5,970 nucleotides of DNA. Origin: Planctomycetes bacterium RBG_16_43_13 (GTDB taxonomy: Bacteria > Planctomycetota > MHYJ01). The notes below the pieces were generated by a model. It saw only the letters and a program-made list of their open reading frames with translations. It had not been told where the DNA came from and searched no databases. The stretch covers positions 1,644-7,613 of the forward strand of contig MHYJ01000050.1 in NCBI GenBank assembly GCA_001828445.1, given 5' to 3'. Position numbers and translations under genes: made by a program. Numbering within the stretch: position 1 is the stretch's first letter; each line of letters opens with the position of its first letter. Shown here piece after piece: positions 1 through 5,825 of the stretch.

Positions 1-144
1 CTGTCCATGCATGAATACCGGCTGAACCGTTACCTTTTTTTAGAGAAGCAGGAATTACCATTCATCAGGATTCTTACTTTTGTGGGAATGATACACGTAG
101 GTTTGTTGTACCAACATATTTAAGACGTTCACTATCGTTTTCGT
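1..144. other. Unassigned edge region, no convincing gene
   Basis: This stretch lies downstream of the oxidoreductase stop codon. On the plus strand one frame is open from base 1 to a TAA at 121-123 (about 40 codons, ending VGMIHVGLLYQHI) and could be the C-terminus of a gene converging from outside the window. On the minus strand an ATG at 61-59 opens a frame to the window edge (MVIPASLKKGNGSAGIHAWT), but a stop codon lies directly before it and no Shine-Dalgarno sequence is visible. Both are short enough to occur by chance. I see no terminator with a convincing stem and U tract here. Confidence 0.25.
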
Positions 145-1428
145 TTAGATTCCCAAATCCCACTTTGCATTCAATCCGTCATATATCGATTCAGCCACTC
201 CCTGGAATTTCCATTTACCATATCTGCCTGTTTGATAAATTTTGTTTTCTTTCAGTATCGCTGTCGCCTTTTCTTTCCAGTTTGAATCGGGATATTGCCA
301 TGTATAAGCAATATCAATCCAGGTATGGCTAATTACTTCCGTATCTTTAATAAATCCCCATTGGGTTAATTCCAGAACAATATCTTCACGCAGTTTTGCA
401 ATCTCTTTTTCGGTTGGTTTTTTACTGCCGGGGTAGGCCTTTTCTACATAAATGCTCACCCTATTGTTAGTAAGCCTTGAAGATGCCGGTAAAAACGAGT
501 TGTCAACATTGCTATAAAAGCCTACCCTGTGGAATCCGGATTTGTTTTGAGGTGTATAAATCCAATGGTCATCCGGGCATTTGTCTCCCTTCATTGCGCC
601 AATATTTACCACTAAAACAGAGGTATAGGGATCAGCGGTACTCAGATCTATTTCTGCCATCTCTGCCATCTTATTCAAGGGCAACGTTGAAACTATCGAT
701 TGGTATTTTACCCTACTTCCATCTTCAAACCCCAACTCGTTCTTTTTTAGATTAATCTTAACAACCCTTTTATTAAAATCAACCTCACACTGTTCTTTCA
801 TTTTCCTGATCAAATCGTCCAAACCACCCATAGGGTAAACAAAAGTTGCATTATAACCAACTGCCGGAGGGGGTTCTTTTGCTCCTTGAGCAATTAAATC
901 TTTATTAACAGGGGTTTTGAATTTATCCTGTGGGGCAATTTTTTTATATAAACCTGCCGTATACAATTCATGGAAAGGAAAGAAAAACAATTCACACAAA
1001 GTTCTTCCAAAATTTACTTCTAACCAATCTGCCAAAGTTGAGATACCCCTGGTTTCAGTTTTTAATATCTCTGTTAATGCGCTTTTTTTTATTTCCTCTG
1101 GTAAATAAAAAAGATGGTTTTGTAAGGGATATGGGACATACAAATTTAACTCAGGAAAGTAAACAGACGACTTTCTTTCATAGCGCTTTACTGGTGATAA
1201 AGCGTTGATAAATTCCAAGGTCTTATTATCAGTCCCAAATATCCAATGTCCTCCACCAACCTCAAACCGGTATGATTCTTCGCTGACACGGCAAAACTGT
1301 TCTTTTCCATCGATATTAACGTAATACGATGCACAAATACCGCCAGCCATATTTCTCGCTTCGTATATCTTCCCTTTTGTGCCTATCCCGGCGCTCAAAC
1401 CAGTTATTCCAGCGCCCAAAATTAACAT
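145..1428 (-). CDS. FAD-dependent oxidoreductase, amine oxidase / UDP-galactopyranose mutase-like
   Basis: This is a probable cytoplasmic flavoprotein of about 427 aa. The N-terminus MLILGAGITGLSAG holds the GxGxxG dinucleotide-binding motif (residues 5-10). It is followed by an acidic residue (E23) in IYEARNMAGG, as in the Rossmann fold that binds the ADP part of FAD. The C-terminal segment GRYGKWKFQGVAESIYDGL matches the second flavin-contacting motif of this superfamily, in which GR..G.W is followed by a helix. The short gap between the glycines and the Glu is typical of the UDP-galactopyranose mutase-like / protoporphyrinogen oxidase-like branch. The substrate cannot be read from sequence; two glycosyltransferases upstream suggest sugar or lipid-carrier chemistry. 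I chose ATG 1428-1426 because GGTGGA lies about 5 nt upstream and the protein then begins directly at the first beta strand. ATGs at 1461 and 1452 and TTG at 1464 are in frame but lack a ribosome binding site. A weak -10 (TATTAT, minus strand 1470-1465) could give it its own promoter. Confidence 0.85.
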   Translation of the reverse strand: MLILGAGITGLSAGIGTKGKIYEARNMAGGICASYYVNIDGKEQFCRVSEESYRFEVGGGHWIFGTDNKTLEFINALSPVKRYERKSSVYFPELNLYVPYPLQNHLFYLPEEIKKSALTEILKTETRGISTLADWLEVNFGRTLCELFFFPFHELYTAGLYKKIAPQDKFKTPVNKDLIAQGAKEPPPAVGYNATFVYPMGGLDDLIRKMKEQCEVDFNKRVVKINLKKNELGFEDGSRVKYQSIVSTLPLNKMAEMAEIDLSTADPYTSVLVVNIGAMKGDKCPDDHWIYTPQNKSGFHRVGFYSNVDNSFLPASSRLTNNRVSIYVEKAYPGSKKPTEKEIAKLREDIVLELTQWGFIKDTEVISHTWIDIAYTWQYPDSNWKEKATAILKENKIYQTGRYGKWKFQGVAESIYDGLNAKWDLGI

Positions 1429-1487
1429 ATCTTCCACCGTAACATCCTTCATAAAAAGCATCAAATAATAGGAATTTCAATGCAGTC

Positions 1488-1565
1488 TTGTAGCGCGGGG
1501 GTTCATCCCCCGCCTGGCGCGCGTTTGCGCGCCATTATTGCCGACCATGAAAGCCGGCGCTACAA
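1488..1565. repeat. REP/MITE-like nested palindrome
   Basis: This is a GC-rich element whose ends are a 9-bp perfect inverted repeat, TTGTAGCGC (1488-1496) and GCGCTACAA (1557-1565). Inside are two strong hairpins. GCGGGGG (1495-1501) pairs with CCCCCGC (1507-1513) across a 5-nt loop. TGGCGCGC (1515-1522) pairs with GCGCGCCA (1527-1534) across a 4-nt loop. A third, weaker stem is GCCG (1540-1543) with CGGC (1555-1558). Such compact multi-hairpin intergenic units are typical of REP sequences or miniature transposon-like repeats scattered through a genome. It is non-coding and lies between the rhamnosyltransferase-like gene and the oxidoreductase gene. No clear target duplication flanks it. Whether it recurs elsewhere cannot be judged from one copy. 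Confidence 0.7.
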
Positions 1566-1586
1566 AAAGCCGTCGCCGCAGGCGAC
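1564..1586 (-). terminator. Candidate Rho-independent terminator after the glycosyltransferase gene
   Basis: Read on the minus strand, a 6-bp GC-rich stem, GTCGCC (1586-1581) with GGCGAC (1577-1572) around a TGC loop, is followed by GGC and then five T (1568-1564). It begins about 10 nt after the TAA of the glycosyltransferase (1598-1596), a normal terminator position. The stem is short and the U tract is only five long, so termination may be partial. It overlaps the edge of the adjacent palindromic repeat by two bases. Confidence 0.5.
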
Positions 1587-1595
1587 CTGATTTAT

Positions 1596-2525
1596 TTACC
1601 GCACATCCCTCTCCCAGAAGCTGGTACAATAGCTTAGCTTCTTTTTAAGCCAACGGGGAATGCACTTTTCTAAAAGACCTATTCTATAACCGACGAATCT
1701 AACAATAGTATCAAGCAACGCAATGGGTAACCAACGCCACTGTTTACTTTCTATCAGAAACCGAAACTCCTCCTTCAAATATTTGAGACCTTCTTTTCTT
1801 GCTTTCGAGAGTTCTGCAATATTTCGATTCCTGCTAAAAAAGACTCCTATATCAAAATATCTCTTAAAGAGTATGGATAAAGGATAATTGTGGGAGTGGT
1901 ATACAACGGCCTCAGGTTGGTAAGCTATTTTATAACCGTTTAGCATAAGTTTTACAGCAAATAACATATCCTCATTCCTGATGATTTTATCAGGGAATCT
2001 CCCAACTTCTTCAAAGATATTCTTTTTAATAGCCGAGAAAACATTGGAAAAGAAAAATGTCCTGATGCCAAGCGTTGATAAGTCCTCTATTCCTTTTATC
2101 ATTTCTGTGGAAGGATAGTTAAAATATCTTACAAATTTCTCGATAGGATTGGTATCTTCTCTGCTGACGTGTCTGCCATACGAAGCAGCAATTTTGGGAT
2201 TCTCCAACGGTTTGATCAGATTTTCAAGACATTTTGAATCTTTAAGCAGAGTATCTTGAGTCAAAAAAACCAGGATGTCACCAATAGACCTGTAAGCAGC
2301 CAGATTTCTCGTGCCTCCATGATCAAAGGCCTTAGCGTTAATCTGTATTATGTCTACTTCAAATGATTTGGAAATTTTTATGGTACTATCCTCTGATGAG
2401 GAATCAATAACCACTATTTGGAAGGGCTTTAGTGATTGGTCCTTAAGGCTGGATAAAAGGGACGTCAAATAGTGTCCCGCATTTTTTGTAGGTATTATAA
2501 CAGAAACCTTCAGTTCATTGTCCAA
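1596..2525 (-). CDS. Family 2 glycosyltransferase, rhamnosyltransferase-like
   Basis: This is a 309-aa GT-A fold glycosyltransferase that probably transfers a sugar from a nucleotide donor to a growing cell-surface glycan at the inner face of the membrane. VSVIIPTKNAG (residues 7-17) is the first strand of the GT2 nucleotide-binding domain and VIDSSSEDST (39-48) is the second conserved loop. FDHGGTRN (67-74) and the following TQDT (89-92) are the F.HGGTRN and TQD signatures seen in dTDP-rhamnosyltransferase-type GT2 enzymes, where QD replaces the usual DxD. NEDM (184-187) supplies the probable ED catalytic base, and H210/H212 in VVYHSHNY are the usual C-terminal histidines. The start is TTG (2525-2523), with AGGA 10 nt upstream overlapping the stop codon of the previous gene. 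No in-frame ATG precedes the first beta strand. The 12-nt spacing indicates cotranscription with the upstream glycosyltransferase. Rhamnose as donor sugar is inference from the signature. Confidence 0.88.
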   Translation of the reverse strand: MDNELKVSVIIPTKNAGHYLTSLLSSLKDQSLKPFQIVVIDSSSEDSTIKISKSFEVDIIQINAKAFDHGGTRNLAAYRSIGDILVFLTQDTLLKDSKCLENLIKPLENPKIAASYGRHVSREDTNPIEKFVRYFNYPSTEMIKGIEDLSTLGIRTFFFSNVFSAIKKNIFEEVGRFPDKIIRNEDMLFAVKLMLNGYKIAYQPEAVVYHSHNYPLSILFKRYFDIGVFFSRNRNIAELSKARKEGLKYLKEEFRFLIESKQWRWLPIALLDTIVRFVGYRIGLLEKCIPRWLKKKLSYCTSFWERDVR

Positions 2526-2537
2526 AAGATAACATTC

Positions 2538-3452
2538 CTATTTATTTTTGCCGAGTATCCTGTGGAAAATACTGTTCTGATAAAAAAACGGAATCAATGA
2601 AATCCTCTCTCTTCTTGATAAAATGGTTCTATTAGGAAATGAAGATAAGAAATCCCAAATTGCCTTTATTGCGATACCCAATTTACCATAAAAAACTGCA
2701 AGCAAGAAGCTTATAATAATTCTTGATAATGTCATGTATATTGCCATGTAAGAAGGATAATACATCCATATAAGAACAAGAGAATTCTTCAAGGTATAGT
2801 ATATTCTTCTCGTAGGGTCACGTGGTTGTCCCTCCGTCCTGTGTACTGCCACACATAACGGGTCATACACAATTTTGTATCCAAGCAGCCTGATCTTTAC
2901 GGCAACGGCTATCTCATTATGATATAAAAAGAAACTCGCCGGATAAAATCCAATTTCTCTAAAAACATCCTTTCTTATTGCAAAACCGCATCCAACAAAG
3001 GCAAATGATAACTGATAAGTATCATCAGGTGGAATATGCCATGTATTAAATCTCAATCCACTTTTATCAACAATTTTAAAGGCAATTGCCCCAATATCCT
3101 GCGCGTTTTGGAATGAATCTATAACCCTCAAAATCGTGCTAACTTCAATATGCGAATCATCATCAAGGACAATTATAACATCCCCTCCGGCAATTTCAAA
3201 GCCTTTATTGTAACCAGCAATCCCATAGTTTTTTCCAAGCAATATCGTTTTTATTTTTTCACTAATCTGTGAAAGATATTCTCCGGTACCATCAGTAGAA
3301 CCATTGTCTACGGCAATAATTTCCAGGCCGTTAAGCTCCTCCTTACATTTTAAAAGTTTCTCAACGGTTATTCTCGTTTCGTGTAATCTATTATAATTAA
3401 GAAAAACGATGCTGACAGGAACACCGTTACCGGTATTGACATTCATTTTCAT
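2538..3452 (-). CDS. Family 2 glycosyltransferase (WbbL-like)
   Basis: With the ATG at 3452 the product is 304 aa. PVSIVFLNYNR (residues 12-22), AVDNGSTDGT (47-56) and KNYGIAGYNKG (74-84) are the GT2 donor-binding motifs, and VLDDDS (95-100) carries the metal-binding DxD. The YHNEIAVAVKIRLLGYKIVYDP region (start about 177) is the acceptor/base region, followed by AVHRTEG with the conserved His. A hydrophobic stretch at about 225-257 suggests membrane association. This pattern is shared with L-rhamnosyl and related glycan-assembly transferases; the sugar is unknown. The frame stays open to 3605, but the extra residues are Arg/Leu-rich without GT character and lie over the end of the beta-repeat gene in another frame, so I reject them. 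GTG at 3470 with AGGGA just upstream is an alternative start; ATG 3452 has only weak ribosome binding sequence (AGGTGG 14 nt away, AGG 6 nt away). It is the first gene of the surviving minus-strand cluster. Confidence 0.87.
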   Translation of the reverse strand: MKMNVNTGNGVPVSIVFLNYNRLHETRITVEKLLKCKEELNGLEIIAVDNGSTDGTGEYLSQISEKIKTILLGKNYGIAGYNKGFEIAGGDVIIVLDDDSHIEVSTILRVIDSFQNAQDIGAIAFKIVDKSGLRFNTWHIPPDDTYQLSFAFVGCGFAIRKDVFREIGFYPASFFLYHNEIAVAVKIRLLGYKIVYDPLCVAVHRTEGQPRDPTRRIYYTLKNSLVLIWMYYPSYMAIYMTLSRIIISFLLAVFYGKLGIAIKAIWDFLSSFPNRTILSRRERISLIPFFYQNSIFHRILGKNK

Positions 3453-3477
3453 TGATAGCCTACTATCCACCTTTTCC

Positions 3478-3775
3478 CTATTTCTTAGGGGTAAAAACAC
3501 CTTCAAACGTACCAGAAGATCCGGATTCGGTGTTCTTCCACGTACCCGATATCTTGTTAGACGAGTTAATTTGCCCTGAGAAGTATCCCTCATCGAAAGT
3601 TCCAAATGTGATCGCTCCGGTAGACGAGATTTGACCCGTCACTGAAACAGATGTATCCCACACATCTGAATATACGGTTCCATACGCTATGCAGTTGTTA
3701 TCAATAGACCCGCTCCAAGTACCGTGGTCATCACCTGAAAAAGTCCCCTTGACAGTGCCTACATATTTACACCCG
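3478..3775 (-). pseudogene. C-terminal remnant of a Gly/Ser/Thr-rich beta-repeat protein, cut by the insertion sequence
   Basis: The minus strand is open from the insertion sequence boundary to a TAG at 3480-3478, giving about 99 aa with no usable start. The peptide is built of short units around G-T-[WFV]-x-G: KGTFSGDDHGTWSGSI, VTGQISSTGAITFGTF, GYFSGQINSSNKISGTW and GTFEGVFTPKK. Alternating Gly/Ser/Thr and aromatic residues predict a repetitive beta structure of the kind found in secreted or cell-surface proteins. Function is not recognised. The frame meets a stop (3783-3781) five to eight bases inside the inverted repeat, so the N-terminal part, where an export signal would lie, is absent. 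A GTG at 3663 exists but has no ribosome binding site and would start in mid-repeat. The gene ends 25 nt before the first glycosyltransferase, in the same direction, so it may once have led that operon. Confidence 0.68.
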
Positions 3776-3791
3776 GAGGGCTACGTCAAAG
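3776..3791 (+). repeat. Left terminal inverted repeat of the insertion sequence
   Basis: GAGGGCTACGTCAAAG matches the right end (read outward-in) at 13 of 16 positions; mismatches are at positions 1, 6 and 7. The reading frame of the beta-repeat protein stops within it, which supports this as the junction. On the outward (minus) strand it carries TTGACG, a possible -35 element. Confidence 0.75.
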
Positions 3792-3868
3792 AAATCCGTA
3801 AGTAACTGCCCGTAAAAGAAAATAAGAATATAGTGGCTTTTTTGCTCTGCATTTTATACAATACTCCC

Positions 3869-5197
3869 ATGAGCGAAAAAGAACCCGAAAAAAGTACACC
3901 AGACTTGAGAATACTTCAATCCATCGAAGTCCGTCCCATCAAACGGGAAGAACGGGTGCAATGGGATACACTTGTTCGCCAACACCACTACCTCGGACTC
4001 CACTCTCTGATCGGGGAAACCATTCGATACGTCGCGGTTCATCACGAACAATGGCTTGCCCTCATTGGCTGGTCTGCTGCTGCACTCAAGTGCAAGGCAC
4101 GAGACCAATGGATCGGGTGGCCTTCTTTCCTGAAAACGAAACGCCTCGCTTTTGTCGCCAATAACAGCCGCTTCTTAATTTTGCCATCTATCCATATCCC
4201 AAATCTTGCTTCTCGCGTTCTCGCCCTGAATCTAAAGCGGTTGTCCGATGACTGGCAAACCCTATATGGACACCCTCTCTACCTGGTGGAAACCTTTGTC
4301 GATCCCCGACACTTCAAAGGCACTTGCTATAAGGCGCAGGGCTGGTCATTCCTGGGACATACCCGTGGATTTTCCAAATGCTCCACACGCTACTACCATC
4401 ATGGCAACCCAAAGATGGTCTTTGTTCGGCTTCTTCATCCCGATGGGAAAAGATTGCTCCGGGAACCCTTTATAGAAAACCATTTTTTTCAGGAGGTAAA
4501 ACCTATGCAACTTTCTCTTAAACACGCGGAATCACTGAAAGAACATTTGTCGAGTATTCCTGATCCACGGCTCAGGCGTGGTATCCGCCACAGAAAACTC
4601 TCCATATTAACCACCGCGATCTGTGCAATTGTCTGTAGCGCAAATAGCTTTATCGCCATTGCAGAATGGGCAAATGCGTGTACACAGTCCATGCTGAAAC
4701 GTCTGGGATGCCGCCTCAATCCAAAGACCCGTCGTTACGAACCACCCAGCGAACCCACTATCCGACGTCTCTTGCAAATGGTTGACGCTGTCGCCGTTGA
4801 TCAGGCGTTCTCCGACTGGTTCCTTTCTCTTACGGGAGAAGGACTTGCTATCGCGATTGACGGAAAGACTCTCAAGGGCGCCCGACAACAAGATGGTTCT
4901 AAAATAGTGCTGCTTTCTGCTTTCCTTCATCAAAAGGGTATCGTTATCGCCCAGCGCAATGTCGAAAGCTCCACCAATGAAATCCCCGTTGTCAAACAAC
5001 TCCTTGAACCTCTTCACATTCAAGGCTGTGTCGTCACTCTCGACGCCTTGCACACGCAAAAATCCACCGCCGACTTTCTTGTCAAAGAAAAGGGCGCTGA
5101 TTATCTTTTTACCGTAAAAGATAATCAACCAACCCTCAAACAACACATCAGAGACCTCGATTTGGTCTCTTTTCCCCCCTCAGCACCAAACGGTTGA
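3869..5197 (+). CDS. DruA (DUF4338)-ISAs1 transposase fusion, truncated by a frameshift
   Basis: Residues about 15-195 form a DUF4338 domain, the domain of DruA from Druantia anti-phage systems. Landmarks are RQHHYLG (37-43), WIGW (81-84), NNSRFLIL (98-105), PNLASRVL (111-118), ETFVDPRHFKGTCYKAQGW (141-159) and a final FVRLLHPDGKRLL (185-197). From M213 the sequence is an ISAs1-family transposase: an N-terminal associated domain (EHLSSIPDPRLRRG; the PSEPTIRRLL stretch near 300), then the DDE core with D331 in AIDGKTLKG and D392 in VTLDALHTQ. The frame ends in a TGA at 5195-5197, soon after KDNQPTLKQHIRDLDL. The rest of the catalytic domain, with the Glu, continues in the +1 frame. I chose ATG 3869 because the domain begins about 14 residues later. 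GTG 3833 is also in frame but adds a non-domain leader. A weak TATACA at 3855-3860 would make the message nearly leaderless. As encoded here the protein should lack transposition activity. The role of the DUF4338 part is unknown. Confidence 0.88.
   Translation: MSEKEPEKSTPDLRILQSIEVRPIKREERVQWDTLVRQHHYLGLHSLIGETIRYVAVHHEQWLALIGWSAAALKCKARDQWIGWPSFLKTKRLAFVANNSRFLILPSIHIPNLASRVLALNLKRLSDDWQTLYGHPLYLVETFVDPRHFKGTCYKAQGWSFLGHTRGFSKCSTRYYHHGNPKMVFVRLLHPDGKRLLREPFIENHFFQEVKPMQLSLKHAESLKEHLSSIPDPRLRRGIRHRKLSILTTAICAIVCSANSFIAIAEWANACTQSMLKRLGCRLNPKTRRYEPPSEPTIRRLLQMVDAVAVDQAFSDWFLSLTGEGLAIAIDGKTLKGARQQDGSKIVLLSAFLHQKGIVIAQRNVESSTNEIPVVKQLLEPLHIQGCVVTLDALHTQKSTADFLVKEKGADYLFTVKDNQPTLKQHIRDLDLVSFPPSAPNG
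4491..4507 (+). promoter_or_regulatory. Strong internal ribosome binding site at the DruA/transposase junction
   Basis: AGGAGG (4491-4496) sits 8 nt before an in-frame ATG (4505-4507) inside the fusion gene. It precedes MQLSLKHAESLKEHL, a natural start for an ISAs1 transposase. Initiation here would give a 373-aa stand-alone transposase if the downstream frameshift were corrected, about the usual size for the family. It is the best Shine-Dalgarno sequence in the window, much better than anything before the upstream start at 3869. Confidence 0.7.
5171..5180 (+). other. Frameshift site in a C6 homopolymer of the transposase gene
   Basis: The reading frame runs TTT CCC CCC TCA and reaches TGA 18 nt after the C run. 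Skipping one C gives TTT CCC CCT CAG CAC CAA and reads on through FPPQHQTVDNKHGR into the family's C-terminal domain. The six C residues are at 5174-5179. The change is one extra base, equivalent to a +1 shift. It may be a genuine inactivating mutation, a homopolymer sequencing error, or a slippage site. I cannot separate these from sequence alone. Confidence 0.75.
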
Positions 5198-5627
5198 CAA
5201 CAAACACGGACGTCTTGAAATCAGAACCATTTGGACAAGCACGGATTTAAATACCTGCCTTGATTTCCCTCATATAGGGCAAGTATTCTGCATCAACAGA
5301 AATGTTACCAACGCAAAATCAAAGAAAAATACCAGCGAAACGGTCTATGGCATCACGAGCCTTTCACCCCAAAATGCTTCCCCTGAACGACTCCTCTCAC
5401 TCAATCGTGGCCATTGGTCCATTGAAAACAGCCTACACTATGTCCGCGACGTCACTTTCAATGAAGACCATTCCGCTATCCGTACCAAAAATGCCCCGAG
5501 GGTTATGGCTTCTCTCAGAAATCTTGTTATCGGTATTTTCCAACGATTAGCATGTTCCTCTATTAAGAAAACCTGCAGAACTATGACCTACACACCTTCT
5601 CTTGTTTTCAAACTCCTTCGTCTCTGA
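5181..5627 (+). pseudogene. C-terminal part of the ISAs1 transposase, out of frame
   Basis: This frame encodes QHQTVDNKHGRLEIRTIW, a central CLDFPHIGQVF and SETVYGITSL, and then RGHWSIENSLHYVRDVTFNE. The Glu of WSIEN (codon 5424-5426) is the third residue of the DDE triad; the RxHWxIENxLHxVxDVxFxED block is a hallmark of the ISAs1 family. The frame ends at TGA 5625-5627 after SLVFKLLRL. It has no start codon or ribosome binding site of its own near its beginning and is plainly the continuation of the upstream frame. A restored full-length fusion would be about 585 aa, with the triad near D331, D392 and E519. Confidence 0.85.
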
Positions 5628-5809
5628 TACGCGGTTGCTTTTCCTCAGGTGTCTTATTCTCAAAATCCCTCCGGGACTACGGGAATTCCCTTGCCAAAAT
5701 CCGCATCTTCTCTGCCTTTTTTCTCCTTTCACCAGCATTTTTCCCAAATTATTACCTCCCGTACTTCCTGATGGGCATCTCATTTACACTATGATACTTG
5801 TTTCTTGGA
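5628..5809. other. Non-coding right part of the insertion sequence
   Basis: About 180 bases lie between the transposase stop and the right inverted repeat, and they are pyrimidine-rich on the plus strand. A perfect 10-bp palindrome GGGAATTCCC is at 5681-5690, with further GGG/CCC runs just before it. These do not form a convincing hairpin followed by a T tract, so I do not call a terminator. Open stretches here have no recognisable protein features. This spacer is long for an ISAs1-type element and might contain an unrecognised regulatory segment. Confidence 0.4.
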
Positions 5810-5825
5810 CTTTGACGTTACCCTG
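5810..5825 (-). repeat. Right terminal inverted repeat of the insertion sequence
   Basis: CTTTGACGTTACCCTG on the plus strand is the complement of CAGGGTAACGTCAAAG and pairs with the left end at 13 of 16 positions. Similarity falls away beyond the inner AAAG on both sides, which sets the repeat length. TTGACG here points out of the element. Confidence 0.75.

Larger units (their letters stand above)
3776..5825 (+). mobile_element. ISAs1-family insertion sequence with DruA-domain transposase, about 2.05 kb
   Basis: The ends are a 16-bp imperfect inverted repeat, GAGGGCTACGTCAAAG at 3776-3791 and the complement of CAGGGTAACGTCAAAG at 5810-5825 (13 of 16 identical). Between them lies a single plus-strand transposase reading region, split by a frameshift. 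The right terminus begins CAGGG on its outward strand, which I recall as typical of ISAs1-family ends. The element is larger than a plain ISAs1 member because of about 210 extra N-terminal residues of DUF4338. No 8-10 bp target duplication is visible (left flank ...TTACACCCG, right flank CTACTATAG...). It replaces or separates the N-terminal part of the beta-repeat gene. Its base composition is more GC-rich than the flanks, in keeping with horizontal arrival. The exact outer base of each end is uncertain by one or two positions. Confidence 0.8.

Noticed and set aside
104..116. TGTTG-TAC-CAACA hairpin as a terminator for the oxidoreductase gene
   Set aside because: The 5-bp AT-containing stem has a 3-nt loop and no adjacent T tract, so it is too weak.
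1488..1586. A CRISPR array or a structured RNA gene
   Set aside because: There are no direct repeats with regular unique spacers. The structure is inverted repeats only, and no known RNA family pattern is recognised.
3869..4504. A Druantia anti-phage defence system
   Set aside because: Only the DruA-type domain is present and it is fused to a transposase. No DruE-like helicase or other Druantia component is in the window. The insertion sequence ends enclose it, so a transposition role is the simpler reading.
4607..5146. A 179-codon open frame on the minus strand antisense to the transposase
   Set aside because: It lies wholly opposite a frame with clear ISAs1 motifs, has no ribosome binding site or recognisable domain, and is a mirror of the coding strand's codon bias.
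5681..5690. GGGAATTCCC palindrome as a terminator or operator
   Set aside because: A perfect palindrome without a loop cannot form a useful hairpin, no T tract follows, and a single 10-bp palindrome is weak evidence for a regulator site.
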